A stretch of DNA of 64,000 nt from Syngnathus acus (taxonomy: Eukaryota > Chordata > Actinopteri > Syngnathiformes > Syngnathidae), in contig NC_051104.1 of assembly GCF_901709675.1 (NCBI RefSeq), forward strand, positions 6,431,501-6,495,500. The letters are read 5' to 3'. The notes beneath the pieces were generated by a model that worked only from the letters and a program-made list of their open reading frames with translations, did not search any database and was not told the origin of the DNA. The position numbers and the translations under genes are program-made. Below are positions 49,001 to 59,477 of the stretch, piece by piece. Within the stretch, counting starts at the first letter, position 1. Every line of letters starts with the position of its first letter.

Positions 49001-50420
49001 CGACAAACCGACTTTTAAGATTTGCAACATGTTAATTTTTTTCAATTTCAGAATATAGGCATTTTTCTTTTTAGATTTTAACAAAATGTGCAGGGAGCTT
49101 GCAGGCTAATGCTGTAGCATTAAATGAAAATGTCAACAAATAAAATAGTTTCCTGAAGTTTTCTACAGTTCATGAAGTTTTACAAAATGTCAATAAATTG
49201 ATTTTTTTCACTCATTATTATCATCATTATTTTAGGTTCAAAAACAAAAAGAGGATCGAATGATTCTAAATGGATCTAATGAATTTAAATGCTTAAATGT
49301 TATCATGTTTACATGGGCCTAAAGCAACAATTTTGATGGTATTTTGTTTTTACAGGGTTAGGACATTATTTTCTTAAGGTTCCTTAACACAATTCGAAAG
49401 GTTTAAACTGAAAGTATTATATTTGAATCCAGTATTAAGTGCTCGGCAGAAATTAAAAATAAAAATAATTTTCAAAGTCTTTGTCTTTACATTTTAAAAT
49501 TATATAAAACACTTTTTTTTTTTTTTAATAAATCAATGCTGTATGCCTAACATGGAATCAACTCTAAAAATCTAAACCACCAAGCTTTTTTTCTTTTCCC
49601 ACAAGAGCATTTTAAATAGCCTCTCACCTGTGACCTGGGCAGGTCGCCCCCCACCAATTTCCCGTAAACTTCCAGAACAAAAGTCTTACCGGCATGCAAT
49701 TTCTCCAGAGGGGTCGACACATTCACGCGGCACATAAATGGTCCCTCTGTCCTGCAAAGTGCCAAATTTCCCACCATGCTTCCAATAGGAACTTCAGGGA
49801 CTCTTCAGACAGATCATACAAAGAAGTAAAACACAGAAATTGCGCAAATGTCAGGTTAAACATGAGATAGTTATTGTATTTGCATGAATTAACTTTTTGT
49901 CTCTCAGTGACACTTTCAGGGTCTCACGTAAGATTTAAAAGAGGGGTGGGGAATCCGTGGCCTGTGGGTCGTATGGCTATTTGAACAATTCTGAACACAA
50001 ATAAAAGGTCACAGGACTACATTTAACAAACTCATGTTCATGACTTACAAAGATAGAGCTGGCTTTAGCAATTTTGCATGCCCGTACATAAGAAACAAGT
50101 TCCCGACCCCAATTTACAACGAATGACTGCACATTTTAAATCTGCTCCAAGCTTGCTATGACAGAACAGCAGAAAAATGGTATCATGACTTGCCTGTTTT
50201 TAAATCATTAAACGACAGAACATCTTTTTAACTTGTTTCCTCACCTTTCATCTCGGCAGAAGACACAGCAGGACACCAAGTCAAGGTCATCACGGACATG
50301 CCTGCCAAGATGAAGCAGGCTGCTGGTGTCGACGCACCCTAAGAACCACCAAGTCGGGTCTCCTGGGGAAGCAGCTGCTGTAGACAAGCAGAAAAAAAAA
50401 GAGCAGGTCAAAGCGGCCAT
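36655..50420 (-). CDS. pkd1l1: polycystin-1-like protein 1
   Basis: Fifty-one coding exons were traced. Complement of 50245-50420, 49690-49802, 48720-48875, 48370-48635, 48127-48213, 47727-47787, 47441-47609, 47001-47240, 46784-46916, 46524-46721, 46272-46453, 45991-46194, 45721-45875, 45449-45634, 45324-45389, 45069-45248, 44936-45013, 44715-44857, 44474-44594, 44267-44390, 43989-44181, 43784-43840, 43372-43704, 43074-43295, 42888-43001, 42667-42818, 42502-42602, 42227-42425, 42074-42157, 41755-41962, 41578-41684, 41402-41501, 41212-41334, 40926-41132, 40731-40881, 40617-40651, 40219-40511, 39894-39978, 39682-39819, 39483-39601, 39304-39414, 39113-39224, 38945-39013, 38668-38756, 38370-38616, 38193-38297, 37813-37953, 37638-37751, 37391-37513, 37161-37310, 36655-37098. 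Total 7764 nt, 2587 residues, every junction in phase. Order: signal peptide, Cys-rich segment, PKD repeats, REJ, GAIN/GPS, first membrane helix, PLAT, polycystin membrane block, C-terminal helix. The ATG has an ACCATGG context. Few PKD repeats and no C-type lectin domain favour pkd1l1 over pkd1. The family partners PKD2 in cilia, where Pkd1l1 acts in left-right patterning. Least certain: exon 37391-37513. Confidence 0.8.
37161..41334 (-). other. pkd1l1: pkd1l1 polycystin membrane block
   Basis: Exons 33-50 (residues about 1637-2440) hold about ten hydrophobic spans. Diagnostic pieces are HTWMSVYSCPRPHSFTCTQR before the second span, the QRQRERFLNLVRPP and LTRARRRREAL basic linker, the extracellular polycystin (TOP) domain pieces NKAVRKQIIG and QFTMYNPVPDLFTGVTLL, and RSLHGILLLLLTVKC in the last spans. 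Exon 37391-37513 (SAFILLQVVRSLHGLF) fits phase and hydrophobicity but not clearly the family sequence. Confidence 0.7.
41402..41962 (-). other. pkd1l1: pkd1l1 first membrane helix and PLAT domain
   Basis: Exons 30-32 (residues about 1498-1636). VTVLVVLLLCACLYVPAWVA is the first membrane span. It is followed by the cytosolic PLAT/LH2 beta-sandwich: LYAVTIHTG, VYIALYGANGNSQTREL, FRRNSRDTFILS and HIWHDNSGPSPHLYLKLVEV. This is the standard polycystin-1 arrangement, and PLAT domains bind lipids or proteins at membranes. Confidence 0.85.
42074..43704 (-). other. pkd1l1: pkd1l1 GAIN domain and degenerate GPS
   Basis: Exons 23-29 (residues about 1097-1497). The end of the GAIN fold is marked by AWTPLGCGTH ... 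VNCSCHQLRALTVV, spanning the junction of exons 28 and 29. In a cleavable GPS the sequence after CxC contains H-L-(T/S). Here the aligned positions read Q-L-R, so both the general-base His and the nucleophile appear to be missing. No other in-phase acceptor restores them. Confidence 0.65.
44267..46916 (-). other. pkd1l1: pkd1l1 REJ region
   Basis: Exons 9-20 (residues about 423-1012). The start CQPPPVKNMGPLKLQ and the end GMTCQVQPSQG-VELFTHFSIFC are typical of the receptor-for-egg-jelly module that follows the PKD repeats in this family. A low-conservation acidic/serine-rich insert (DSSADWDSADV, SHDSEGS) lies at residues 720-860. Confidence 0.7.
47001..48635 (-). other. pkd1l1: pkd1l1 PKD-repeat region
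   Basis: Exons 4-8 (residues about 149-422). Two repeats carry the hallmark W-D/N-FGD: FLWNFGDSTT (exon 7) and FLWNFGDGTT (exon 8), each followed by a turn and YT or HVF sequence. A third, N-terminal copy (exons 4-6, CWLC ... NASNECGW) is degenerate. These Ig-like beta-sandwich domains are extracellular and take part in adhesion or force response in polycystins. Confidence 0.75.
49690..50420 (-). other. pkd1l1: pkd1l1 signal peptide and N-terminal Cys-rich segment
   Basis: Exons 1-2. MAALTCSFFFCLSTAAA followed by SPGDP is a good signal peptide and cleavage site. The mature start WWFLGCVD, then SCCVFCRDE, resembles the opening of a WSC-type Cys-rich domain as found in polycystin-1, but the later WSC cysteines are not obvious. 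The domain label is therefore tentative. The exon 2 donor is GCCG/GTAAGA at 49689, the only strong donor that keeps phase with exon 3. Confidence 0.5.
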
Positions 50421-51400
50421 GGTTTGAACTAATGAGAGCCAAACATACGTCTGTGGCAATGGTTCAGTGTGCTTCACAGGAAAGAAGAATGGCAAGAAAA
50501 AGAGGAGGTACATGCAGGTACCTTCAAGTGACTGTATGCAGGTGAGGAGAGAGACAGGTGTGAAGTTGTGGGAGGATTTCAGTCACCATGACTCAAATAG
50601 AATCACATGGAGGCAATAACATCTCACAGTTACTGTTAAGTTGACAATACTTTAGAACTCTAAACTTGATATTTGCTTCTGAGTTGTGCATTTACCATCT
50701 ATTTGCTACTTGATTAAAATGATATGCCTCTGTTTGTCTGGTACAGTTACTTTTTATACATAAATAGTATACTTTTTCACAGATATTAAATGTCGTGTAT
50801 TCAGTATAATGCTTATACTTCCTGGGTATACATATTCAAACGTACGGTCATGTACTAGTTCTAATTTGAAGGTGCCACTTTTATTTTATACATGTAATAT
50901 ATACACGGGGAAAACTACAACGTGAATATTAAGTTCGTTAAAGTGCACGCTCGATTTAATCGAGGATTGGATTATTAGATACAATTCTCACCTATTTTAC
51001 AGAAAGATTACGAAGATATTGGCTTTCAGTCTTTTCATTTGGAGTTTAGAGGGTAAATAATAAAAACAAATCTTGTTGTCGTTTTCCCAGTATGTCACTT
51101 GCAAAAACACCGTTAAATAAATAAACATCGACGTCGTAGCTCCGTCAACTCTCCCGTTCCACCTTAAAAAAATCTTTTCCGGGTTCCGAAACGTCCCCTT
51201 TAAGACGCGAATCGCTTCTCGTCGCAGCCGCCAGAGGGCGCAGCGAGACTGCATCATTTTCTTTCCTTGTCTCGACGTTCACGAACCGATGAGCATTGGG
51301 GATCAAACCAGTGCTCTCTTCATTTTTCATATAAGAAACATGCGCATATTTGCGAGATTTCGTTTTATCTTAATAATAACTGAGTGTCCCAACGGAAGTG
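50421..51400 (-). promoter_or_regulatory. pkd1l1: probable pkd1l1 upstream region
   Basis: No coding exon was found upstream of the ATG at 50420. A CpG-containing island at about 51120-51260, with GTCGCAGCCGCCAGAGGGCGC, is the best promoter candidate. The transcription start is not resolved. Confidence 0.3.
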
Positions 51401-54400
51401 GGACAATCCTGCATTTGTTCAATTTATTTTATACCCGCACTAAAAAATAAAAATGGAAGGTTTTTTTTTTCTTATCGAATAAAGAAACCAAAGGACCACC
51501 TAAGTGTTTCATCTCTACATTATAAGTAAAGTAAAAATAATTGTAAAACATAATTGAATATTGTTGGTGAATTAGTAGTACGTCTTCATTCAAATTAGAA
51601 TTTGACAAATCGTTTTCCTTTCAAATCTATTCCACAGGCACACGTTTTTACTAAATTGTATTTTAAGCGTGCTGGTACGTAAAAGCCCCCGGGCCTTCTT
51701 TAAACCTTTTAAACTTGTTAAATTGATGAATGAGGGTGTCAACGGATTATTTATAAAGTGGTGGACAAAGTGAGTGAAATTAAATACAGGCATTTGGTTT
51801 CAACGAGCGGGAGAAAAGGAAAATCAGAACACTGCCATCAATAAAGTGTTTTAAATGTTTACTTTTTCTCTTTAAGAAAATCATATTGAATGGACTGTGC
51901 TTCTATGTGATTGGCTGAAGAGATCTTAAGTCACAGTCTATCATGTAATATGATGTTTAAAGAGGGAATTCATTTTTTTGCAGCAAAATTAAAACATTTC
52001 TTTTATTTTTTTAACGACATCTTTAATGTATTCGAATCTGCTTTTTATTTGTTTGAATTACTCCCCACTTGTCCCTCTAAAACAACAACTGATTCAACTA
52101 ATTGAATTGGCTTCAATGAACTAATATTAAAATCATAAAATTATATCTACACATGTTTCTTTTAAAGCAAATAACAAATATAAAACACGTTGATTATGTT
52201 TTCATATGAATGGTTTCATCCCTCACTCGGGTGAGGGGCGGGGGGTATACACACTGGACTGGCTTCCAACCAATCAAACATTCCATTTAAAGTCCTCAAT
52301 TAAACCTTACACGTATGTTTTTTATATGAATGGAAACGGGAGTACTCGAAGAAAAGCCGCGCATTTTTATGATTCTATAAAGTTAATCTGATTCCCATTG
52401 AGGACACAAAACTAATTCTGAACTGCTGCATGCTGGACTAATTTCAATATTGTAATCCAGAAAGAAGGAATCGAGGCATTTGGACATTTGTTTTTTGCTG
52501 AAGACGTTTCTCCTTTAATCCAAAATGGTGTGGCGTTTAATAGGTTGAGCGTTTTAGAGAAGATAAGTTAGCAATATTTGCGGATTGCCATGATCTGGAC
52601 AAGTAGAAAAAAAATAGAATTTGACGTTTTATTGTAAAGGAAAATATCAAAAATGGACTGATTGAGGTTTCAATGACATGAAAACCCCAAATAGCAAAGT
52701 CTGCCTGCATCAGCACATCCATTTACATCGTGACACCATTCTCCCTTAAGAAGAATAGATTCCTCATTTTAAAGAAACATCACTGCAGTGACGTCATGCA
52801 CTCAGACATGATCTATTGCAAAAGTAGAACAACACCTGATTCTTCTTCTTGTGCCTGAGGCTTCACAAGGGGAATTTTGCTTTAAGGGGGTTTTCTGCAG
52901 CCAATCCAATTCAGCTGCAAGCGTTTTAAGTCGCTCTGTCAAAAAGACAAAACATTTATAATAAAGCAAGCGAATGTGCGCGCTCGTGCGCGCATGCGTT
53001 CGCGCGTGTGTATAAACATTTCATAATTACATAACTTCAGTGGCCTTCGGGAGACTTTATAACAACTGAAATATAAAGTAACAAAACGCAAGAAATGTTT
53101 TATATTACATTATATGGAAGAAACTGACGATTTAATGATGACTTACTTTTAGAGTCGCACTTAACCCAATGTATAATTTTAAATGTTCATTCTTAGTCTC
53201 CTGTGACATTAAACATATTTATTCAAATGCCCTTTTCCCTTGGGGGGAAGGGGGCTGTTTGCACTCAGATTACACTCCAAACAAGCCAACATCACTTTAT
53301 TAATGAAGACCCCCATGGTTAGAAAAAGCAGTTGAGCAAAGAAATCTAATGTAATAGCCACAATTAACTTAAACGTATTGATGTTGTTTAAAAACTAACA
53401 AAAAATAAAAAAGCTTATAATATCAGCAGGACACTTCCACTGCATGGGCTACAAAGATCCTCTTTGCTTTTCCCTTTGGCCCACATCCTGAATACTCAAA
53501 GAAGTTAGCTGCAGGAACCTGATCAGGCACAAACCCCCCTTGCCTCCCCCAAAGAATGTGTCCTATACTCTCAAATAAAAACAAAAAGCATTTATTTAAG
53601 GACGCTCCTCTGCACACATTGGCACATGTTTTCTCCCATATATGCCCTGAAGCTGGCTCATGTTTGACATGTGGCCCTCAAGTGAAAAAAATGTGGGCTG
53701 CTAATCAATGATCAACAACATCAGGCCTGAACATCACAGAGGAGTGATTATTGGTTGATTTAAAGCTGACTCAACATTCCATATTATGATCATTTGCACA
53801 AAATAATGCATGACAAATATAATCATGCACAGTTTTTATTTAACACTGTCAGAAGATTATTTTTTTACTGTGTTTATTATTTGCAATGTAATTAATATAT
53901 ATATAGTGCACCTTCGTCAACCTTTGTAAATGCTAATTATTTTATTCAGACTGCAAATGGGTCAACACACACACATAGAAATATGTTTACAATACAGCAA
54001 ACACAAGTCTTGCCAAGAAATTGTGCATCTGGTTGAGCTATTAAAAATAAGTGACCCATATTTGCCCCCGAATCCGAACTCTAAATAATCACATGTATCA
54101 ATAAGTCTAAGTCTATGACACTGAGGTGTTGCTGCCTTCCTGGTTGGAAGCTTTTCTTTTTGTCCACACCCTGAGCCTGTTCCTAACTCCCTGGTATGAG
54201 GAGGGTGAAAGGTCACCGCTGCTTGTGGCCGTGTTCAAATCCCTCTATAGAGCCTAATGCTCTCAAGTGACCTGTCATCTCACAAAAGGAGATATTTGTT
54301 TGCAGGCCATAGGACTGACTGAATGTGAAAAACATCTGCAGTTTTTAATTAGAAGAAATGTTGCTTTGCTAAAAATGGTCTTGTAACATTTTGGAAATTC

Positions 54401-55160
54401 ACTACATGTATATATGGTTCAGATTGAAATGATTGCATCACAGCTACAATCTTGTTGATGTAAGTGTTTTAATTTTATCTTTGATTTTTACAAAGAAAGG
54501 TGCTTGCGTAACCCATTGCCGTTTCTAATTCTGTAATTATGTAGATGGCTATTACAGATATAAATAATAATATACCGAAATCCATAATACAATATGAGCA
54601 ATACCTCTGCAATTACGTGCAAACTATTTTGCTTTTCCCCCTCAACTGACTCATTTACTTTAATATTCCGAATGTAGGTCATGAGTTTTTTTTGGTGTCA
54701 TTTGTATTGTATTTTATAAATACAAAAACATTACTTAAAGGAACATTTCTTGATACTAAAAAAAATCTTATTTCTGAATGGCCATCATTTATTTTGCATT
54801 GAACTGAATGATGGAATTCGGATTTAATTCCTACAAACTGGGGGGAAATCAAATCGCGCAAAAGTGTATGTAATGCGTTTAATTGTGGTGTATAACAGTG
54901 TATAAATTATTCTCGTTAAGTCTGATGAATAATTCATGAGCTCTGCTATATTGAGCTCTGGGCCATTGAATAAGCAGAATAGCATATTAATCACCATTTA
55001 AATACATCGCAGTCGAACCCGGATAAAACATTGTCAATGAGCCTGCAAAATTTGATTTTATTGATTGTCTCGTGAAATACCAATAAATTGCTCCTCCTCT
55101 GCTGTTTTTGCTGGATATTTGGCTCCGTGCAATGCACGGAAAAGCCTGAACAAATTCAGC
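51400..55160. other. intergenic, AT-rich, no gene seen
   Basis: No reading frame with family resemblance was seen. Alternating GC/GT purine-pyrimidine sequence at about 52976-53012 is simple repeat. Several AT-rich blocks look compact enough to be conserved non-coding elements around skida1, but conservation cannot be judged from one genome. Confidence 0.5.
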
Positions 55161-55168
55161 TGAGCTCC

Positions 55169-55271
55169 ATGACCGAGCAAAAGCCCTCCGCGCTGTTTTT
55201 CCCCAACTTCTCCCGGGCAAAGTCCCCCCTGGAGGACCCCCGATCTCTCCCGCTTGGGTCTTTTCAGCCCT
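55169..55271 (+). other. candidate first coding exon, product unknown
   Basis: A C+G-rich patch in AT-rich surroundings contains an ATG followed by 34 complete codons, then CCCT followed by GTAAGC, a strong donor. The peptide contains TEQKPSALFFPNFS and SPLEDPRSLPLG. Proline- and serine-rich openings like this are common in developmental transcription factors, but I cannot match it to any. No downstream exon was found on the plus strand inside the window. It could be a conserved regulatory element instead. Confidence 0.2.
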
Positions 55272-58200
55272 GTAAGCATTTGAATGAAGCTTGCAGACGC
55301 ACGAGTCTATTCATAAAACGCGGCCGCTTAAATAATTTGGATAATATGTACGTTGACGCGCGGCTGGCTCAATATATTTTGGAAAATATCATAGCAGTTT
55401 ATATGATATTTTTGGGTTCCCATTCTCCACACATTGTGGCCACCAAATCTTGCCCGCTCTGTGTGTGTGTGGGTTGGGGGGGGGCGCAAAACAAGCGAGC
55501 CGCTGCTATTTACTTCCCTAATCCAACCTCGTTCGTGCGCTATTGTAGACGTGACGTACAACATTGGAGGAACTTAACTGCTAATTAATTGCAAGACCAC
55601 GTACATGATGTTGGAAAGCACCAAATTATGTTGTGCATTGTTTGTTGAACTGCTGAATTTGCGTTTCATTTATTTCTAAATGCTATTATGCATCCATTCA
55701 TTATCTAAAGCGTTTAGATAGGGTCGGGGGCGCGCTGACATCGGGCAGAATGCGGCGGACACCCTGGTAAACTTTCATTTTAGCTGTTTAAAACAAGTCA
55801 GTGCAAAGTTTACTAAGCTTGCAAGCACGAACACGACAGTAAATCCCATGCATTCTTTTATAGTATTTATTTGTATTTGTCCTTGCAATAATTTCGTAAA
55901 TTTTAAACGTTAAAGTGTCAATTAATTGATAAAGCTTGAATTAAACTTTGTCAAATAATATTCTCAAAATTGTTGAATTTTCCATTTTAAACGTTAAATG
56001 TAAATGAACTGATAATGCTTGAATTAAACATGAATAAAAAAACACTTCACTGGCATACGTGTTGTTTCTGTTGATTTGTTGCATAATTAACACTTACTGC
56101 AGTGCAAAGACACACATTCAGATGTTATTAACGTGCTCTCTTGCGGCATGCGGCAGCTTTACATGTCAGCTTAATGTGCATCAACTGGCTGTATGTTGAC
56201 CCTCGTGTGCCTGCAACACATTATAGTTTTATTCATATGGATTAAACCCAAATAAAATGAGTGTGGATGGAATATAACCGGCACATATTTTACAGTTGAG
56301 AGATAATAAAATAAATCAAATGTATGTCTGCAATAACCTCCCCAAGTGAGTCAATTCTCTTTCATTCTATTGGAGTTACAGTCTGTTGGTTCTCAATCCG
56401 CACTGGAATTTACCCGTTTGACTCTGCTTGTATTCGGGCCCCTCCACGCAGGCTCCAGCGGCTGGACTTGGGTCGGCCAGCCGAGGTTGCCTGGCGGGGC
56501 TCTCGAGCTTGGAACACACCGGCAGAGAAAGCCTCATTTATCAATGGAGCACAATGTCATGGCATGTAAAAGCAAGTCTGCTCAAACTTTTTCACTCACT
56601 TTTTGGGTATGTGCTTCACCATACATCTGATCTCCAATTCAAATATTCTCGTTTCATAACCACATATTACTTATAGACGCAAAAGCATAAGCTGCACCCT
56701 GGTTCTTTATAGTTCATATATGTTGTATAGCAACATTTTTCCCCAGAGCCCCTGAAACAGCCAAATACACTTAATACAAGATTGGACAATATACATTTTT
56801 TTTCAAACCTGAAAGATCATTCAGTGGTGGTGAAAGAACAATATAAAATGAAAAACATAACCCATGCTGTGTTTGTGTGTGTGTGTTTGTGATTTCCAAT
56901 AAGGCAATAAAAAGATGTAACTAAATGACCAACTTTGTGTATCATTGAAAAGACAAAAGCAAAAAGAGAGCAGAGAACACTTTCTATTGTTTTTAGAATT
57001 GCATGGCAGGACAAGTCAAAAGTTCTCATGGGCAATATTTGTGGCCCACAGGCCATAGGTTTCTCACCATTGTTTCCTTATTCTAAACTCAAACCCAAAT
57101 CAAGTTTCTTTGTAGAAAGTGATCCGATAAAACAGTCTTATTACACTCAGTTGGGTTTAATGGGTGTTTAATAATAATACCAAAAAAAAAACAAGAAAGG
57201 AAAGTGCTTTAGAAATCCACTGTTCAAGTTTCCATTTTGAGTGCAGTTGTCCCATATGCAAACAACAATAACAACAAAAGTCTGCAAACAAGAAAGCTCA
57301 GAAAATTGACAAAAATAAATATTCCGTTTCACAACCAGTGACTTCAAACTCCACGTCAAAATATATGACCTCAAGTATTGTATTTAAAAAAAGTCAATGA
57401 AGAATATTGTCATGAGTCAATATTGTTTACAGTGATAGCATTGGTGTCACTGCGCTATCAGACCATGACCACCCTCTTGTCCATGCAGCCGTGCATTGTG
57501 GGCCCTGCGTGAGAAAACGTGTATGCGTGCGTGTGTGTGTGTGTGTGTTGCGGGGCGATTTGGGTGCAGGCTATTCCTCTTCCTCCTCTGCCGTGCAGCC
57601 GATGCTTTTGACATGCGGATTAAAGGTTGAAAGCTTTGCTCTTGCAACACAGCAACCCGCCACCACCCCCTGTCTCGACTGTGTGCACCCCCTCCCCTTC
57701 CACTCCACCCTTTTCCTGCATTTTTTTTTAATCCATGGGCCTGCTCATGTAGCACCTAGGGGGCCAAAGCTTTTTCAAATAGCCAGTTTACAGACTGGAA
57801 ATAGGGCTCAATGTTTGAATTGTCACTCAGTGAGCAGAGGCTTCACATGTATACTGCCTGCTTTAATCTGCCGTTTGAACATTTACCATACGTTGATTTA
57901 AAGCAGTTTTAAAATCATCGCCATTTAAATATAATCATATCAATGAGAGCCACCTAAGTTTCGCTAATGTCACTCAGCCAGGGGGCCTTTCTGGGTGCTC
58001 GCCATTCACCCGATCTGCTCTGTTGCAGGATGAAAAAGAAAAAAAAAAAACCCTGCCAATTAGCAGGGCGTAATTGTCCTGAATTATAACATCTTCCACA
58101 TTTCCTTAAAACACACACCACACGTGGAGGTGCAACCGCAGTCATTTCCACGTGTTTCCTGGTGTGCCTGCTGACGCCTTAACGGCTGAAATTTGAGCTA

Positions 58201-59477
58201 CACACAAACAGCTTGGAGTCACTACATTCATTGGTGCTCAGAAGGTTACATTTTGTGTTTGATAAATAAAGCTACATTTGAAAAATAGGGTTGTTTTTGG
58301 TGTCCCTCAAGAGGAAATAGAGTAGACTTGACTGAACCCTGAATCAGATGAATGAAAAGCGGCTTCACAAAGAGAAACCTTAATATCAAATTGAATCCTG
58401 AATGAAAAGGTAATTTCAAATTGTATTGTGGGTGTACAATAAATCAACAAGGCAGTTTTTTTTTTTTTAAACGCAACCTTTGTGTTTTGGTCAGGCAGCC
58501 CACGGTTGATGCAGGACCCCTAACAGTAACAAAGTGCATTTTGCTTTCTTGTGCTTTGTCTGCTTTGTTTCTAAGTGGCCTTGGGCTGCCCCCCCCCCCC
58601 TTTACACTGAGACCAAAATATACCCCACCTCATATATTCCAATGTTGTGAAGTCGTGGTGTCGTGGCGACTGAGCACTCGCGCGTAACCACTGATACATA
58701 AATGGAATCGATCATGTGAATAATCTCTGCCTTGTGTTTTCCCCATACTATTTTTGATTGTCTCTGTACATAAGGCTTATGTTGTGTCTATCAGGGCCTC
58801 GTGGGCATAATTCACAGAAATTAAACAGGGAAACAATTGCATTAAAAAAGACTATGAAAATTCCCCTCCAACCAGCATATTCCACATGAATATTCTTCAA
58901 ATATAATAAAGGCATAACTGTGATTTACAGACATAACCCTTTTGGACAACTCCAACATTGAACGCTTGAAGCATATTGGGGCGTTGTGGTCAGCACATCA
59001 ATCATAGGGGGAGAACGTAGCTCGGGTATAGAAAACGAGTGGCACATAATGGAACAACCCTGATAAATGTTTTTAAATTCACCAAAGCTTGATCAAAATA
59101 GTATATAACCTTGTCTAAAGGAATTGTGTGATTCTACTATTTTCAATCTCTTTCAGATGAAGCACCAACCAGAGACACCCTGGTACAGTAATACAATCCA
59201 ACAAGTCGAGAAAAATAAGATACAAAAAATATTTTGAAAAAGTCAGGTCATGAGAACTTAGGGCTGGTAGCTTCTTTTTTTAATATATATAAATCCACAT
59301 TGAGGGGCCTCAGTGTTTTTTGTTTTTTTCTTAAACGTCAATTGACTACCTGTAATTTACTCTTGTCTTAAGCTGCAATACAATTGGAATCAATTTATAG
59401 GAGTGGGTCGGTTTTAAGAATGAGGCGGCTTTTTTGTGTGTATTTTTGTTTTGTTTTCTGCGCGCCGTTCAGTAGAC
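55272..59477. other. region downstream of skida1, no supported gene
   Basis: Open frames are short and without domains. C+G-rich islets occur near 56440-56570 and 57490-57720, the latter with a GT microsatellite. The skida1 3' untranslated region should occupy the right part, but its end is not clear because no strong minus-strand AATAAA lies close to the stop. Confidence 0.45.

Noticed and set aside
49621-49690. CAG/GTGAGA donor at 49627 for pkd1l1 exon 2
   Set aside because: It breaks phase with exon 3. The earlier strong donor GCCG/GTAAGA at 49689 keeps phase and makes every exon compatible.
50421-50513. Upstream in-frame ATG at 50513 for pkd1l1
   Set aside because: It would add about 31 residues before a complete signal peptide. 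The ATG at 50420 has an ideal ACCATGG context and starts the signal peptide directly.
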